Position numbers and translations under genes: made by a program. 64,000 bases of DNA from Micromonospora sp. WMMD812 (GTDB lineage: Bacteria; Actinomycetota; Actinomycetes; Mycobacteriales; Micromonosporaceae), in contig NZ_CP114904.1 in the NCBI RefSeq assembly GCF_027497215.1, forward strand, positions 124,001 through 188,000. Reading direction: 5' to 3'. Shown piece by piece: positions 42,400 to 51,972 of the stretch (positions within the stretch are counted from its first letter, which is position 1; every line of letters begins with the position of its first letter). Under the pieces are notes generated by a model that ran no database searches, was not told the DNA's origin, and saw only the letters and a list, made by a program, of their open reading frames with translations.

Positions 42400-43931
42400 G
42401 GCTGCTCCACTCCCTCCACTGCGGCCACCAGTTCGGCGTCCGTCCAACCCCGGGGGACCTCCCGGACCACCCGTCCGTGGAACATCACCAGCACCCGGTC
42501 ACACGAGCGCAGGTCGTCCAGCTCGTCGGAGACGATCAGCACGCCGGTGCCCGAAGCGGCGGCTCCGGCGACGGCGCCCAGCAGGGACGCCTTGGACCGG
42601 ACGTCGACGCCGGCCGTGGGGCTCACCATGACGAGCGCCTGGGGATCGTTGGCCAGCGCCCGGGCCAGAACGACCTTCTGCGCGTTCCCGCCGGAGAGGC
42701 CGCTGACCGGCTGGTGCGGTCCGTCGGTCTTGATGTCGTACGTCTGGATCATGCGTTCGGCGACGGCCCGCTGCCGGGCGGGCGCGACGAGGCCGGCGGG
42801 CCCGAGCCGGCCGGCGATCGGCAGCGTGGCGTTCTCCGCCACCGACAGCAGCGGTACCAGCCCCTCCCGGTGCCGGTCCTGTGGCAGGTAGCCGAGCCCG
42901 GCGGCGAGCGTGGCGGGCACGCTGCCCGGCTTCGGGGTGGTGCCCGCGATCGTCACCGTGCCCGCGTCGGCCCGGCGCAGCCCGGCGACCGTCTCGGCGA
43001 GGGCCACCTTGCCGCTGCTGCCCGAACCGATGAGACCGACCAGTTCCCCCGCCCGCACCGTCAGGTCGACACCGTCGTAGTAGCCGGCCAGCCGCAGGCC
43101 GTCCACTCCGAGCACCACCGGGGCGCTCTCCGGCACCGGCGGCCGGTCGGTCCCGGCGGCGAGGGCCGGGCCGGTGTCACCGGTCATCGCGGCGACCAGG
43201 TCGTCCCGGGAGAGCGTCCCGACCGGCTGGGTCAGGATGTGCCGCGCGTCGCGCAGCACGGTCACCGTCTGGCACACCTCGTACACCTCCTGGAGGTGGT
43301 GCGAGATGAACAGGAAGGTGACACCGGCGGCCTGCAGTTCGCGCATCCGGCCGAAGAGCCGCTCGATGGCGGCGGCGTCGAGCTGCGCGGTCGGCTCGTC
43401 GAGGATGATGAACCGGGCGCCGAACGAGAGCGCCCGGGCGATCTCGACGAGCTGCCGCTGCTCCACGGTGAGCGAGCCGGCGAGCGCGGCCGGATCGACC
43501 TCGACGCCGTACCCGGCCAGCAGGTCGGCGGCGCGGCGGCGCAGGCCGCCCCAGCCGATCGGGCCGCGGCCGGCCTGCCGGTTCAGGAACAGGTTCTCCG
43601 CGACGGTCAGGGCCGGGATGATCGTGGACTTCTGGTAGACGCAGGCGACTCGCTGCCGCCACGCGTCGCGGTCCGCCAACGTCGGGGCGGGCGAGCCGTC
43701 GAAGCGGATCTCCCCGCCGTCCGGTCGCTGCAGGCCGGTCAGGATCGACACCAGCGTGGACTTGCCGGCGCCGTTGCGTCCGACCAGCGCGTGGGTCTCG
43801 CCGGCCCGGACGACGATGCCGGCCGAGTCCAGCGCCACGGTCGCGCCGTACCGCTTGGACACGCCGCGGGCCTCCGCGGCGGGGGCGGTGGCCCCGGCCG
43901 CGGAGTCCGCTTTCCGTTCGTGGCTGGTCAT
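42396..43931 (-). CDS. CUT2 sugar ABC transporter ATPase (fucose locus)
   Basis: 511 residues with tandem ABC domains. Domain 1 is intact: Walker A GRNGAGKST near 59, signature-like LTVEQRQLVEIARAL and Walker B FIILDEPTAQLD. Domain 2 has a degenerate P-loop (GLIGSGSSGK). Its Walker B region reads ALVMVSPTAGVDV, so the Asp-Glu pair of the usual DEPT is replaced by Val-Ser, although LSGGNAQKVVLARAL is kept. Domain 2 therefore probably does not hydrolyse ATP. Its ATG shares one base with the binding-protein stop (TGATG). Confidence 0.9.
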   Translation of the reverse strand: MTSHERKADSAAGATAPAAEARGVSKRYGATVALDSAGIVVRAGETHALVGRNGAGKSTLVSILTGLQRPDGGEIRFDGSPAPTLADRDAWRQRVACVYQKSTIIPALTVAENLFLNRQAGRGPIGWGGLRRRAADLLAGYGVEVDPAALAGSLTVEQRQLVEIARALSFGARFIILDEPTAQLDAAAIERLFGRMRELQAAGVTFLFISHHLQEVYEVCQTVTVLRDARHILTQPVGTLSRDDLVAAMTGDTGPALAAGTDRPPVPESAPVVLGVDGLRLAGYYDGVDLTVRAGELVGLIGSGSSGKVALAETVAGLRRADAGTVTIAGTTPKPGSVPATLAAGLGYLPQDRHREGLVPLLSVAENATLPIAGRLGPAGLVAPARQRAVAERMIQTYDIKTDGPHQPVSGLSGGNAQKVVLARALANDPQALVMVSPTAGVDVRSKASLLGAVAGAAASGTGVLIVSDELDDLRSCDRVLVMFHGRVVREVPRGWTDAELVAAVEGVEQP

Positions 43932-44977
43932 CACTTGCCGATCTGGTTTCCCCAGAGCGCCGGATCGTCGACATTCTCCTTGGTCACCAGCGGCGCGGCG
44001 ATCTGGTCCTCCAGGCCGTTGCCGATGTCGATGATGGTGCTGTCGTGGTCGGTCGGGCCGGCGGAGAAGGTCTTGCCCTCGGCCGCCGCCTTGGCGTAGT
44101 ACAGCGCCCACTTGGCGTAGAGGTCGGCGGGCTGGGAGACGGTCGCGTCGATCTCGCCCTTGCGGATCGCCTCGAACTCCTGCGGGATGCCGTCGTTGGA
44201 GACGATGAAGATGTGCTTCGGGTCCGTCGGCGGGACCAGCAGGTTCTTCGACCGCAGCACCTGCAGCGTCGGCGCCAGGAAGACGCCGCCGGCCTGCATG
44301 TAGACGCCGTTGATGTCCGGGTGCTGGGCCAGGCGGGTCTGGAGCGCGGCCGCCGCCTTGGCGCCCTCCCACTCGGTCGGTTCCTCGAAGATCGTGATCC
44401 CGGGGAACTTCGTCTTCATGCACTCGGCGAAGGCCTCCGACCGGTCCCGGCCGTTGATCGAGGAGAGCGAACCCTGGAACTCGATGACCTTGCCCTTGCC
44501 GCCGAGCTTCTCGCCGAGGAACTCGCACGCCTTCTGCCCGTACGCCCGGTTGTCCGCGCGGACGACCATGAAGACCTTGCCCTTGTCCGGGCGGGTGTCG
44601 ACCGAGACCACCGGGATCTTGCGGTTCTCCAGGGTGTCCAGGGTGGAGGCGATCGCACCCGTGTCCTGCGGCGCCATCACGATGGCCTTGGCCCCCTGGC
44701 TGGTCATCGCCTGGACGTTGGCGACGAGCTTGGAGACGTCGTTCTGCGAGTTGGTCGGCGACATCAGGTTGATGTCGTACTCGTCGGCGAACTGCGGGAC
44801 GTACTTGGCGTAGGAGTTCCAGAAGTCGGAGTCGGCGCGGGGCAGGTCGATGCCGATCTGCGGGCCGGAGCCGGCCTGGCCGCCCGTCCCGCTCGACGAG
44901 TCACCACAGGCGACGGTGCCCAGGGCCAGGACCGCGGCCATCGCGATCCCGATCGGGGTCCTGAAGGTATGTCTCAC
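43931..44977 (-). CDS. Sugar ABC transporter substrate-binding lipoprotein (fucose locus)
   Basis: 348 residues from a GTG that follows GGAGG by the proper distance. Lipobox TVAC with Cys24. The mature part has the Peripla_BP_4 fold of ribose/xylose-type binders (IGIDLPRADSDFWNSY, VMAPQDTGAIASTL, VSVDTRPDKG). It is the first gene of the importer/enzyme operon and has its own promoter and operator set at 45047-45143. Trp and Phe at the first strand (SDFWNSY) fit aromatic stacking on a pyranose. Confidence 0.9.
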   Translation of the reverse strand: MRHTFRTPIGIAMAAVLALGTVACGDSSSGTGGQAGSGPQIGIDLPRADSDFWNSYAKYVPQFADEYDINLMSPTNSQNDVSKLVANVQAMTSQGAKAIVMAPQDTGAIASTLDTLENRKIPVVSVDTRPDKGKVFMVVRADNRAYGQKACEFLGEKLGGKGKVIEFQGSLSSINGRDRSEAFAECMKTKFPGITIFEEPTEWEGAKAAAALQTRLAQHPDINGVYMQAGGVFLAPTLQVLRSKNLLVPPTDPKHIFIVSNDGIPQEFEAIRKGEIDATVSQPADLYAKWALYYAKAAAEGKTFSAGPTDHDSTIIDIGNGLEDQIAAPLVTKENVDDPALWGNQIGK

Positions 44978-45046
44978 GGTGGTCCTCCATCCGGTGTGGA
45001 TACGGTGAACGCTTCGCGGAGGCAAGCGGGGAAACACGCTGTTAAT

Positions 45047-45083
45047 ACGTCGGATGTCTATCAGTCGATCCCTGGGCCGGCAA
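45047..45083 (-). promoter_or_regulatory. Promoter and GntR-type operator of the fucose importer operon
   Basis: On the minus strand TTGCCG (45083-45078), 17 bases, then TAGACA (45060-45055). The -10 is overlapped by the sequence ACATCCGACGT (45057-45047), one base off a perfect palindrome. The same arrangement is found before the hydrolase gene at 48153-48189, and the two agree in TAGACATCSGAYGTATT. Confidence 0.65.
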
Positions 45084-45132
45084 GACCCCGAAGCGGGATT
45101 TTGCGGGACAGGTATGTTCGGGGAGCGCGCGT

Positions 45133-45143
45133 ACATCGGATGT
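45133..45143. promoter_or_regulatory. Second GntR-type operator upstream of the importer operon
   Basis: ACATCGGATGT, a perfect 11-base palindrome, directly follows the stop of the SDR gene and lies 76 bases upstream of the promoter-overlapping copy. Two spaced sites suggest cooperative binding. Confidence 0.55.
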
Positions 45144-45905
45144 TCAGTCGGGTGGCGGGGCGGGACGCAGCCGCAGGCCCTGCATCCCGCCGTCGACGGC
45201 GAGCACGCTGCCGGTGGTCGCCCCGGCCAGCGGGCTCGCCAGGTAGGCGATCGCCGCGGCCACCTCCTCCGCGCTCACCAGCCGACCGGTGGGCTGGCGG
45301 GCCCGGAGCGCGGCCAGCTCCGCCGCCGGGTCGTCAGCGGCATCGAGCAGTCGGCGTACCCACGGGGTGTCCGCGGTGCCCGGGTTGACGCAGTTCACCC
45401 GCACGCCCTCCCGCACGTGGTCGGCGGCCATCGCCAGGGTGAGCGCCTGGACCGCGCCCTTGCTGGCGCTGTAGAGCGCCCGCTGCGGCAGGCCGGCCGT
45501 GGCCGCGATCGAGCAGGTGTTGACGATCGCGGCGTGGGCCGACGCGCGCAGGTGCGGCAGCGCGGCCCGGGTCACCCGGACGATGCCCACCACGTTGACG
45601 TCGAGCACGCGGTGCCACTCCTCGTCGGGGTTGTCGGCCACCGTGCCGGCCGCCCCGATACCGGCGTTGTTGACCAGGACGTCGATGCCGCCCAGCGCCT
45701 CCGCCGCGGCGGCCACCGCGGCCCGGACGGCCCCGTCGTCGGTCACGTCGGCGGCCAGGCCGAGCAACGGTTCGGGTAGCCCCTCCGGACGCAGGTCCAG
45801 GCAGGCCACCCGCGCGCCACGACGGGCCAGCAGGGTCGCGGTCGCCAGGCCGATGCCCGACGCGCCACCGGTGACGATCGCCCTCAGTCCGGTGAACTCA
45901 GCCAT
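45144..45905 (-). CDS. SDR dehydrogenase (2-keto-3-deoxy-L-fuconate dehydrogenase type)
   Basis: 253 residues of the classical SDR family: TGGASGIG at 12-19 for NAD(P), NNAG at 79-82, Ser132, Tyr145 and Lys149 as catalytic residues, and [10 protein letters not shown] at the C-terminus. An Asp at the end of strand 2 (CLDLRP) favours NAD+. Placed directly after L-fuconate dehydratase (8-base overlap), it most likely oxidises 2-keto-3-deoxy-L-fuconate at C4. Oxidation of the free sugar is the alternative, but the AKR gene fills that step. Confidence 0.88.
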   Translation of the reverse strand: MAEFTGLRAIVTGGASGIGLATATLLARRGARVACLDLRPEGLPEPLLGLAADVTDDGAVRAAVAAAAEALGGIDVLVNNAGIGAAGTVADNPDEEWHRVLDVNVVGIVRVTRAALPHLRASAHAAIVNTCSIAATAGLPQRALYSASKGAVQALTLAMAADHVREGVRVNCVNPGTADTPWVRRLLDAADDPAAELAALRARQPTGRLVSAEEVAAAIAYLASPLAGATTGSVLAVDGGMQGLRLRPAPPPD

Positions 45906-47268
45906 GGTGCCGCCCCGCTTCCGATCGTCGTAGCCCCGCTGCTCGCCCGCTCTCCGTCGGCCCGCCGGCGGCCGTCGCCGACCAGACCGGGCCGTCCGGG
46001 TAGGCGTACTCGATCAGCGTCTGCGGCCGCATGGTGGCGCTGAAGCCCGGCGCGGTCGGCGCGACGTACCGGCCCCGGCGGATCACCACCGGGTCGACGA
46101 AGTGCTCGTGCAGGTGGTCCACGTACTCGATGACCCGGTCCCGCATCTCGCCGGAGACCGCCACGTAGTCGAACATCGACAGGTGCTGCACCAGCTCGCA
46201 GAGCCCGACGCCGCCGGCGTGCGGGCACACCGGGACGCCGAACTTCGCCGCCAGCAGCAGGATCGCGATGTTCTCGTTGACGCCGGCCACGCGGCTGGCG
46301 TCGATCTGCACGTAGGAGACCGCGCCGAGTTGGAGCAGCTGCTTGAAGACCACGCGGTTGGCGACATGCTCGCCGGTGGCGACCCGGAGCGGCGCCAGCT
46401 CGCGGGCGATCGTGGCGTGACCGACCACGTCGTCGGGGCTGGTCGGCTCCTCGACCCAGTACGGGTCGAGCGGCGCCAGCTCCCGCATCCAGCTGATCGC
46501 CGTCGGTACGTCCCAGCGCTGGTTGGCGTCGACCGCGATCCGGAAGTCCGGTCCGCAGGTCTGCCGCGCGATGGTCATCCGCCGTACGTCGTCGGTCAGG
46601 TCGGCGCCGACCTTCAACTTGATCTGGCCGAACCCGTCGGCCACCGCCTCCTTGCACAGCCGGCGCAGCTTGTCGTCGTCGTAGCCCAGCCAGCCCGGCG
46701 AGGTCGTGTAGGCGGGATAGCCGTCCCGCAGCAGGTGCTCCTCGCGTTCGGCGCGCCCCGACCGCGCCGCGCGCAGGATCTCCAGCGCCTCCTCGCGGGT
46801 CAACGCGTCAGTGAGGTAGCGGAAGTCGACCAGGTCGACCAGCTCCTCCGGGCTCAGCCGGCTCAGCAGCTGCCACAGCGGCAGCCCCTCGCGCTTGGCC
46901 CGCAGGTCCCACAGCGCGTTGACGACCGCCGCGATCGCCATGTGCATGACGCCCTTCTCCGGGCCGAGCCAGCGCAGCTGCGAGTCGTGGACGAGCTCGC
47001 GCCAGAGGCCGCCGAGGTCGGCCAGGACCGCCGCCACCGGGCGGCCCACCAGGTACGGGCGCAGCGAGGCGATCGCCGCGGCCTGGACGTCGTTGCCGCG
47101 GCCGATGGTGAAGGCGAAGCCGTGCCCCTCGTGGCCGTCTCCGGCGTCGGTGCGGACCACCACGTACGCGGCCGAGTAGTCCGGGTCGGGGTTCATCGCG
47201 TCCGAGCCGTCCAGCGCCAACGAGGTGGGGAAGCGGATGTCGGAGATCGCCAGGTCGGTGAAGATCAT
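45898..47268 (-). CDS. L-fuconate dehydratase (enolase superfamily)
   Basis: 456 residues. All key residues of the characterised Xanthomonas enzyme can be placed: the KxK pair Lys217/Lys219 in QIKLKV, metal ligands Asp247, Glu274 (or 273) and Glu300, the His350 base in VCPHAGG and Glu374 in SGEM. It removes water from L-fuconate to give 2-keto-3-deoxy-L-fuconate. The conserved [21 protein letters not shown] block near 101-121 is typical of this subgroup. Its ATG overlaps the hydrolase stop (ATGA), so dehydratase and hydrolase are translated together. A long C-terminal Arg/Gly-rich tail is unusual. Confidence 0.93.
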   Translation of the reverse strand: MIFTDLAISDIRFPTSLALDGSDAMNPDPDYSAAYVVVRTDAGDGHEGHGFAFTIGRGNDVQAAAIASLRPYLVGRPVAAVLADLGGLWRELVHDSQLRWLGPEKGVMHMAIAAVVNALWDLRAKREGLPLWQLLSRLSPEELVDLVDFRYLTDALTREEALEILRAARSGRAEREEHLLRDGYPAYTTSPGWLGYDDDKLRRLCKEAVADGFGQIKLKVGADLTDDVRRMTIARQTCGPDFRIAVDANQRWDVPTAISWMRELAPLDPYWVEEPTSPDDVVGHATIARELAPLRVATGEHVANRVVFKQLLQLGAVSYVQIDASRVAGVNENIAILLLAAKFGVPVCPHAGGVGLCELVQHLSMFDYVAVSGEMRDRVIEYVDHLHEHFVDPVVIRRGRYVAPTAPGFSATMRPQTLIEYAYPDGPVWSATAAGGPTESGRAAGLRRSEAGRHHG

Positions 47269-48113
47269 GCCTGCCCCACCACCTGCCGCTGCCGGCCCAG
47301 GCCGTCGATCTCCACCTCGAGCACGTCGCCTGCGGTCAGGTACGGCTTCGGATCCGGTTGGCCGAGCGCGACCCCGGCCGGCGTGCCGGTGTTGATGACG
47401 TCACCGGGGTGCAGCACCATGAACTGGCTCAGGTAGCGGACGACCTCGGCGACGCCGAACACCATGTCCTTCGTGGTGCCGTCCTGTCGCAGCTCACCGT
47501 TGACCCACAGCCGCAGGCGGAGGTCCTGCGGGTCCGGGACCTCGTCGGCGGTCACCAGCCAGGGCCCGAACGGGTTGAAGGTCTCGCAGGACTTGCCCTT
47601 GTCCCACTGGCCGCCGCGCTCGAGTTGGAACTCCCGCTCGGACACGTCGTTGGCGACCGCGTAGCCGGCGACGCAGGCCAGCGCCTCCCCGGCGCTGGAC
47701 AGGTAGCGCGCGCGACGGCCGATGACCACCGCGAGCTCGACCTCCCAGTCGGTCTTGGTGCTGCCCCGCGGTATCAGCACGGTGTCGTCGGGGCCGACCA
47801 CGGTGTCCGGCGCCTTCAGGAAGACCACCGGCTCGGTCGGGAGGGCCGCGCCGGTCTCGGCGGCGTGGTCCCGGTAGTTCAGGCCGATACAGACGATCTT
47901 GCCGGGTTGCAGCGGCGCGCCCACGCGCAGGCCCGCCCGGTCCAGGATCGGCAGCTCGTCCACCGTCACCGTCGTCAGCCGCGCGAGGCCGTCGGCCGCC
48001 AGGAACGCGGCGTCGACGTCGTCGATCACCCCGCTGAGGTCGCGTAACCGTCCACCCTCGTCCAGCAGCGCCGGGGACTCCCGCCCCGGTGCGCCCACCC
48101 GCAACAGCCTCAC
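47265..48113 (-). CDS. Fumarylacetoacetase-family hydrolase (2,4-diketo-3-deoxy-L-fuconate hydrolase type)
   Basis: 282 residues of the FAH family. The catalytic domain from about 70 on includes [32 protein letters not shown], the metal-binding Glu pair in [11 protein letters not shown] and NDVSEREFQ. It ends with [11 protein letters not shown]. In the oxidative L-fucose pathway this family cleaves 2,4-diketo-3-deoxy-L-fuconate into pyruvate and L-lactate. The GTG at 48113 begins the N-terminal beta domain ([10 protein letters not shown]). It is the first gene of the enzyme operon and carries the promoter/operator at 48153-48189. Confidence 0.9.
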   Translation of the reverse strand: MRLLRVGAPGRESPALLDEGGRLRDLSGVIDDVDAAFLAADGLARLTTVTVDELPILDRAGLRVGAPLQPGKIVCIGLNYRDHAAETGAALPTEPVVFLKAPDTVVGPDDTVLIPRGSTKTDWEVELAVVIGRRARYLSSAGEALACVAGYAVANDVSEREFQLERGGQWDKGKSCETFNPFGPWLVTADEVPDPQDLRLRLWVNGELRQDGTTKDMVFGVAEVVRYLSQFMVLHPGDVINTGTPAGVALGQPDPKPYLTAGDVLEVEIDGLGRQRQVVGQA

Positions 48114-48152
48114 CCGTCGCCCCCAGACACCGTCTCGCAATGTGCCAGCAAT

Positions 48153-48189
48153 ACATCCGATGTCTACCAGCGCTCGACGCGCTCCACAA
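48153..48189 (-). promoter_or_regulatory. Promoter and GntR-type operator of the fucose enzyme operon
   Basis: On the minus strand TTGTGG (48189-48184), 17 bases, then TAGACA (48166-48161). The perfect palindrome ACATCGGATGT (48163-48153) overlaps the -10. Layout and sequence match the importer promoter at 45047-45083. Confidence 0.65.
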
Positions 48190-48297
48190 GACCGCGATCC
48201 CCATCGGACCCGCTCCGTCGGCCGCTGCCGGCGGGGCAATCGGCGCTCGGGACGAGGCAGGGCGCCGCCGACCGCAACGATCGATGAGATTGAGTCC

Positions 48298-48326
48298 TTG
48301 TTTCTGCCGGGCGTCCTTTGTAACCT
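48298..48326 (+). promoter_or_regulatory. Candidate promoter of the alpha-L-fucosidase gene
   Basis: TTGTTT (48298-48303), 17 bases, TAACCT (48321-48326). A partial operator-like sequence at 48336-48346 lies just past the predicted start point, which may couple the fucosidase gene to the same regulator. Confidence 0.4.
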
Positions 48327-48423
48327 CGTGCTCAAACATCGGAGGCGTGCCGCACCTGTTCGGCCCTCACGGTGATCAGGCCGCCTGTGTCCCGCTCGGC
48401 CCTCGGACGATCCGGAGACCCCC

Positions 48424-51400
48424 ATGGATGACCCTCGCCCGTGGCGAACCCCGCGCCGGCTGACAGCGGTGGCCCTCGCGGCCGTGCTGGCCGCGACGCT
48501 GCCCGCCTGGTCCGCCGCCGCTTCCCCGGCCGCCGCCGCCACGGCCGCCGCCACGGCCGCCGCCGCGACCGCCCAGGACCCGCTCACCCTCTGGTACGAC
48601 GAACCGGCCACGGACTGGGAGACGCAGGCGCTCCCGATCGGCAACGGCGCGCTCGGCGGCATGGTCTTCGGCCGGGTGGCGGCGGAGACGGTGCAGTTCA
48701 ACGAGAAGACGCTCTGGACCGGCGGCCCCGGTTCCGCCGGTGGCTACGACTTCGGCAACTGGACCACGCCCCGGCCCGGCGCGATCGAGGAGGTGCAGCG
48801 CCTGATCACCGAGCGCGGCCGCCTGTCGCCGCAGGAGGTGGCGGACCGGCTGGGCCAGCCCAAGAGCGGATTCGGCTCGTACAACACCTTCGGTGACCTC
48901 TCGCTGCGGCTCACCGAGGATCCCGGCGCCGTCCAGGAGTACCGCCGCGAGTTGAACATCGGCCAGGCCGTCGCCAGGGTCTCCTACCTCGACGAGGGGG
49001 TGCGCTACACCCGCGAGTACTTCGCCAGCCACCCCGACAACGTCCTGGTGGTCCGACTCACCGCCGACCAGCCGGGCCGGATCGGCTTCACCGCCGGCGT
49101 CAGCGCGCCGAACAACCGGTCCACGGCGGTCACCGCCGGCGGCGGTCGCATCACGTTCACCGGGACGCTCAACGACAACAAGCTGCGGTACGAGTCCCAG
49201 ATCCAGGTCAACGCCGAGGGTGGCGCGGTCACCGACGGCGCCGACGGCACGGTCACCGTGCGGGGCGCCGACGCCGCCACCCTGGTCCTGGCCGCCGGCA
49301 CCGACTACGCCCCGACCTACCCCACCTACCGGGGTGCCGACCCGCACCTCGCGGTGACGGCGGCGGTCGACGCGGCAGCCCGCAAGACGTACGCCGACCT
49401 GCGTGCCACGCACACCGCCGACCACCGTGCCCTCTTCGACCGCGTCCGACTGGACATCGGCCAGGCGATGCCCGACATCCCGACCGACGAGCTGCTCAAG
49501 TCGTACATCGGCGGCGAGTCGCCCGCGGACCGTGCCCTGGAGGCGCTCTTCTTCCAGTACGGTCGCTACCTGCTGGTCGCGTCGTCCCGGGGCGGCTCGC
49601 TGCCAGCCAACCTCCAGGGCGTCTGGAACAACACGACGAACCCGCCTTGGGACGCCGACTACCACGTCAACATCAACCTTCAGATGAACTACTGGCCGGC
49701 CGAGATCACCAACCTGTCGGAGACCACCGCGCCGCTGTTCGACTACGTCGACGCGATGGTGCCGTCGGGCAAGGTCACCGCGCAGCAGATCTACGGGAAC
49801 CGGGGCTGGGTGGTGAACAACGAGACCAACATCTACGGGTTCACCGGTCTGCACAACTGGGCCTCGTCGTTCTGGTTCCCGGAGGCCGGCGCCTGGCTCG
49901 CCCAGCACTACTACCGGCACTACCAGTTCACCGGGGACGAGAGGTTCCTGCGGGAGCGGGCGTACCCGATCATGAAGGAGCTGGCGCTGTTCTGGCTCGA
50001 CGAGCTGGTCGTCGACCCGCGCGACGGCACGCTCGTCGTCTCGCCGAGCTACTCGCCCGAGCAGGGCGACTTCACCGCCGGCGCCTCGATGTCCCAGCAG
50101 ATCGTGTGGGACCTCTTCACCAACACGGTCGAGGCAGCCGGGATCGTCGGCGGCGACAACGCGTTCCGCAAGGAGCTGCGAGCCGCGCTCGACAAGCTCG
50201 ACCCCGGCATCCGGGTCGGTTCCTGGGGCCAGCTGCAGGAGTGGAAGGAGGACCTGGACGACCCCGAGAACGAGCACCGGCACGTCTCGCACCTGTTCGC
50301 CCTGCACCCCGGCGACCAGATCTCCGCGCTGGAGGACCCCGAGCTCGCCGCCGCGGCCAAGGTGTCGCTGACGGCGCGAGGCGACGGCGGCACCGGCTGG
50401 AGCAAGGCCTGGAAAATCAACTTCTGGGCCCGGCTCCTCGACGGCGACCACGCGCACAAGATGCTCACCGAGCAGCTGCGACAGAGCACCCTCGCCAACC
50501 TCTGGGACACCCACCCGCCGTTCCAGATCGACGGCAACTTCGGCGCCACCTCCGGGGTCGCGGAGATGCTCCTGCAGAGCCAGGGCGGTGACGTGCACGT
50601 CCTCCCGGCCCTGCCCAGCGCCTGGAAGAACGGCTCGGTCAGCGGGCTGCGCGCCCGCGGCGACCTGACCGTCGACACCAGGTGGTCGGCCGGCGCCGCG
50701 ACCGAGATCGCGGTCACCGCCGGCCGGACCGGCGAGGTGAGCCTGCGCAGCCCGCTCTTCGCCGGACCGTACCGGTTGGTGGACGCCACGACCGGCAAGC
50801 GGGTCACCGGACGGGCCCAGGGCGAGCGGCTCACCCTCGAGGCCCGGAAGGGCCACCGCTACGTCGCCACCGCGCACGTCGGCTTCACCGTCGACGCGCC
50901 GCCCACGCTGGAGGCCGGCGAGTCCGGCATCGTCGCGGTGACCGTCGACGCCGCGACCAACCTCGCCCCGTCGAGGCTCACGTTGGTCCTGCCGGCCGGT
51001 TGGACGGCGCGGCCCGCCCGGTTCGAGGTGCCGCGCCTGCGCGCGGGCGACTCCCAGGTGTACCGCTTCACGGTCACCCCCGGCGGGGAGGCGACACCGG
51101 GAACGAACCGGATCGAGGCGCGACTGGTGAACGACGCGTGGCGGGCCTCCGCCTGGACCGCCGTCGCGCTGCCCGTACCGCCGCCGTGCGCCCGGCCCGA
51201 CCCGGGGCACCCACTCGTCGCCTGGGATCCGACCAGCGGGGACAGGGTCGCCGACCGGTCACCGAACGGGCGCACCGCGACGGTCCAGACCGGCGCCGCG
51301 TACGTCGCCGACGGGCCGACCGGCAGCGCGCTGGCGCTGAACGGCACCCGGTACCTGCGGACCACTCCCACCACCCTGGGTTTCCTGGAGACCGCGACGT

Positions 51401-51822
51401 TCGCCGCCGAGGTCAAGGTGGGCACGAGCGGCAGCTACCGACGGCTGTTCGACTTCCAACCCGGCGGCGATCCGGGCGCCGACGGGGTGCTGATCGACCT
51501 CACCCCGAGCAACCAGGTGCGGTTCATCGGCTCCGGCACCGGTGTCACCACCAGTGCCACGGTGCCCGTCGGCCGGTACGTCGACCTGGTGGTCACCATG
51601 GACGGCGGCGGCACGATCACCGTCTACCTCGACGGCCAGCAGGCCGGCGCGGCCAAGGTCCCGGACGGCGGCATCGTCGGCTGCGCCACCCGCGAGCTGC
51701 GGTTCGCCGCCGACCAGGACGGCGGGCAGCGGCTCACCGGCGAGGTGGACCGGATGGCCATCCTGCCCGAGGCGCTCCCGGCCGACCAGGTGCGCACCTG
51801 GCAGGCGCGTGCCTTCGGCTGA
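48424..51822 (+). CDS. Secreted GH95-family alpha-L-fucosidase with C-terminal NEW3 and LamG-like domains
   Basis: 1132 residues. The signal peptide (about 1-38) is followed by an Ala/Thr-rich repeat, then the GH95 N-terminal beta domain from [20 protein letters not shown] (about 56). The (alpha/alpha)6 catalytic domain carries Asn416/Asn418 in [13 protein letters not shown], Glu546 in SPSYSPEQG and Asp703 in IDGNFGA, the likely catalytic set by comparison with family knowledge. Residues about 825-920 look like a NEW3-type domain. Residues about 935-1132 look like a LamG/concanavalin-type domain, which may bind glycan. It releases L-fucose from glycans outside the cell. It diverges from the fucose enzyme operon, which supports the sugar assignment of that operon. 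Confidence 0.92.
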   Translation: MDDPRPWRTPRRLTAVALAAVLAATLPAWSAAASPAAAATAAATAAAATAQDPLTLWYDEPATDWETQALPIGNGALGGMVFGRVAAETVQFNEKTLWTGGPGSAGGYDFGNWTTPRPGAIEEVQRLITERGRLSPQEVADRLGQPKSGFGSYNTFGDLSLRLTEDPGAVQEYRRELNIGQAVARVSYLDEGVRYTREYFASHPDNVLVVRLTADQPGRIGFTAGVSAPNNRSTAVTAGGGRITFTGTLNDNKLRYESQIQVNAEGGAVTDGADGTVTVRGADAATLVLAAGTDYAPTYPTYRGADPHLAVTAAVDAAARKTYADLRATHTADHRALFDRVRLDIGQAMPDIPTDELLKSYIGGESPADRALEALFFQYGRYLLVASSRGGSLPANLQGVWNNTTNPPWDADYHVNINLQMNYWPAEITNLSETTAPLFDYVDAMVPSGKVTAQQIYGNRGWVVNNETNIYGFTGLHNWASSFWFPEAGAWLAQHYYRHYQFTGDERFLRERAYPIMKELALFWLDELVVDPRDGTLVVSPSYSPEQGDFTAGASMSQQIVWDLFTNTVEAAGIVGGDNAFRKELRAALDKLDPGIRVGSWGQLQEWKEDLDDPENEHRHVSHLFALHPGDQISALEDPELAAAAKVSLTARGDGGTGWSKAWKINFWARLLDGDHAHKMLTEQLRQSTLANLWDTHPPFQIDGNFGATSGVAEMLLQSQGGDVHVLPALPSAWKNGSVSGLRARGDLTVDTRWSAGAATEIAVTAGRTGEVSLRSPLFAGPYRLVDATTGKRVTGRAQGERLTLEARKGHRYVATAHVGFTVDAPPTLEAGESGIVAVTVDAATNLAPSRLTLVLPAGWTARPARFEVPRLRAGDSQVYRFTVTPGGEATPGTNRIEARLVNDAWRASAWTAVALPVPPPCARPDPGHPLVAWDPTSGDRVADRSPNGRTATVQTGAAYVADGPTGSALALNGTRYLRTTPTTLGFLETATFAAEVKVGTSGSYRRLFDFQPGGDPGADGVLIDLTPSNQVRFIGSGTGVTTSATVPVGRYVDLVVTMDGGGTITVYLDGQQAGAAKVPDGGIVGCATRELRFAADQDGGQRLTGEVDRMAILPEALPADQVRTWQARAFG

Positions 51823-51842
51823 CGACCGGCCACTCCGACCGT

Positions 51843-51878
51843 CGCCCGCCGGGACGCCGTCCGGCGTCCTGGCGGGCG
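51843..51878 (+). terminator. Terminator after the fucosidase gene
   Basis: A 17-bp stem with a single G-T pair (51843-51859 against 51862-51878) starts 20 bases after the stop codon. The loop is minimal, so the top pair is probably open. Confidence 0.6.
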
Positions 51879-51898
51879 GCGGCCCGTGGGGAGGTACG

Positions 51899-51927
51899 TT
51901 GCACAGGCGCGGACGATCTGATCGAAT
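51899..51927 (+). promoter_or_regulatory. Candidate promoter of the lutABC operon
   Basis: TTGCAC (51899-51904), 17 bases, TCGAAT (51922-51927), about 45 bases before the lutA start. No copy of the fucose operator palindrome is near it. Confidence 0.4.
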
Positions 51928-51972
51928 AGCCGCGGCCCACGGGGCCGCCGAGCACCGGATGGGCGGGTGACC

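Larger units (their letters stand above)
48114..48423. other. 310-bp divergent control region (fucose enzyme operon/alpha-L-fucosidase)
   Basis: No gene is seen here. It contains the minus-strand promoter and operator at 48153-48189 and a plus-strand candidate promoter for the fucosidase gene at 48298-48326. A partial operator copy (ACATCGGAGGC, 8 of 11) lies at 48336-48346. The ribosome site GGAG is at 48414-48417. Confidence 0.6.

Noticed and set aside
42396..44528. Longer ATPase starting inside the binding-protein gene
   Set aside because: The extension is the binding-protein gene in another phase. The ATG at 43931 follows the binding-protein stop directly.
48376..51210. Open frame of about 940 codons on the minus strand opposite the fucosidase gene
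   Set aside because: It is rich in Arg, Gly, Val and Asp with no domain, and mirrors a clear GH95 gene on the other strand. High GC gives such long antisense frames.
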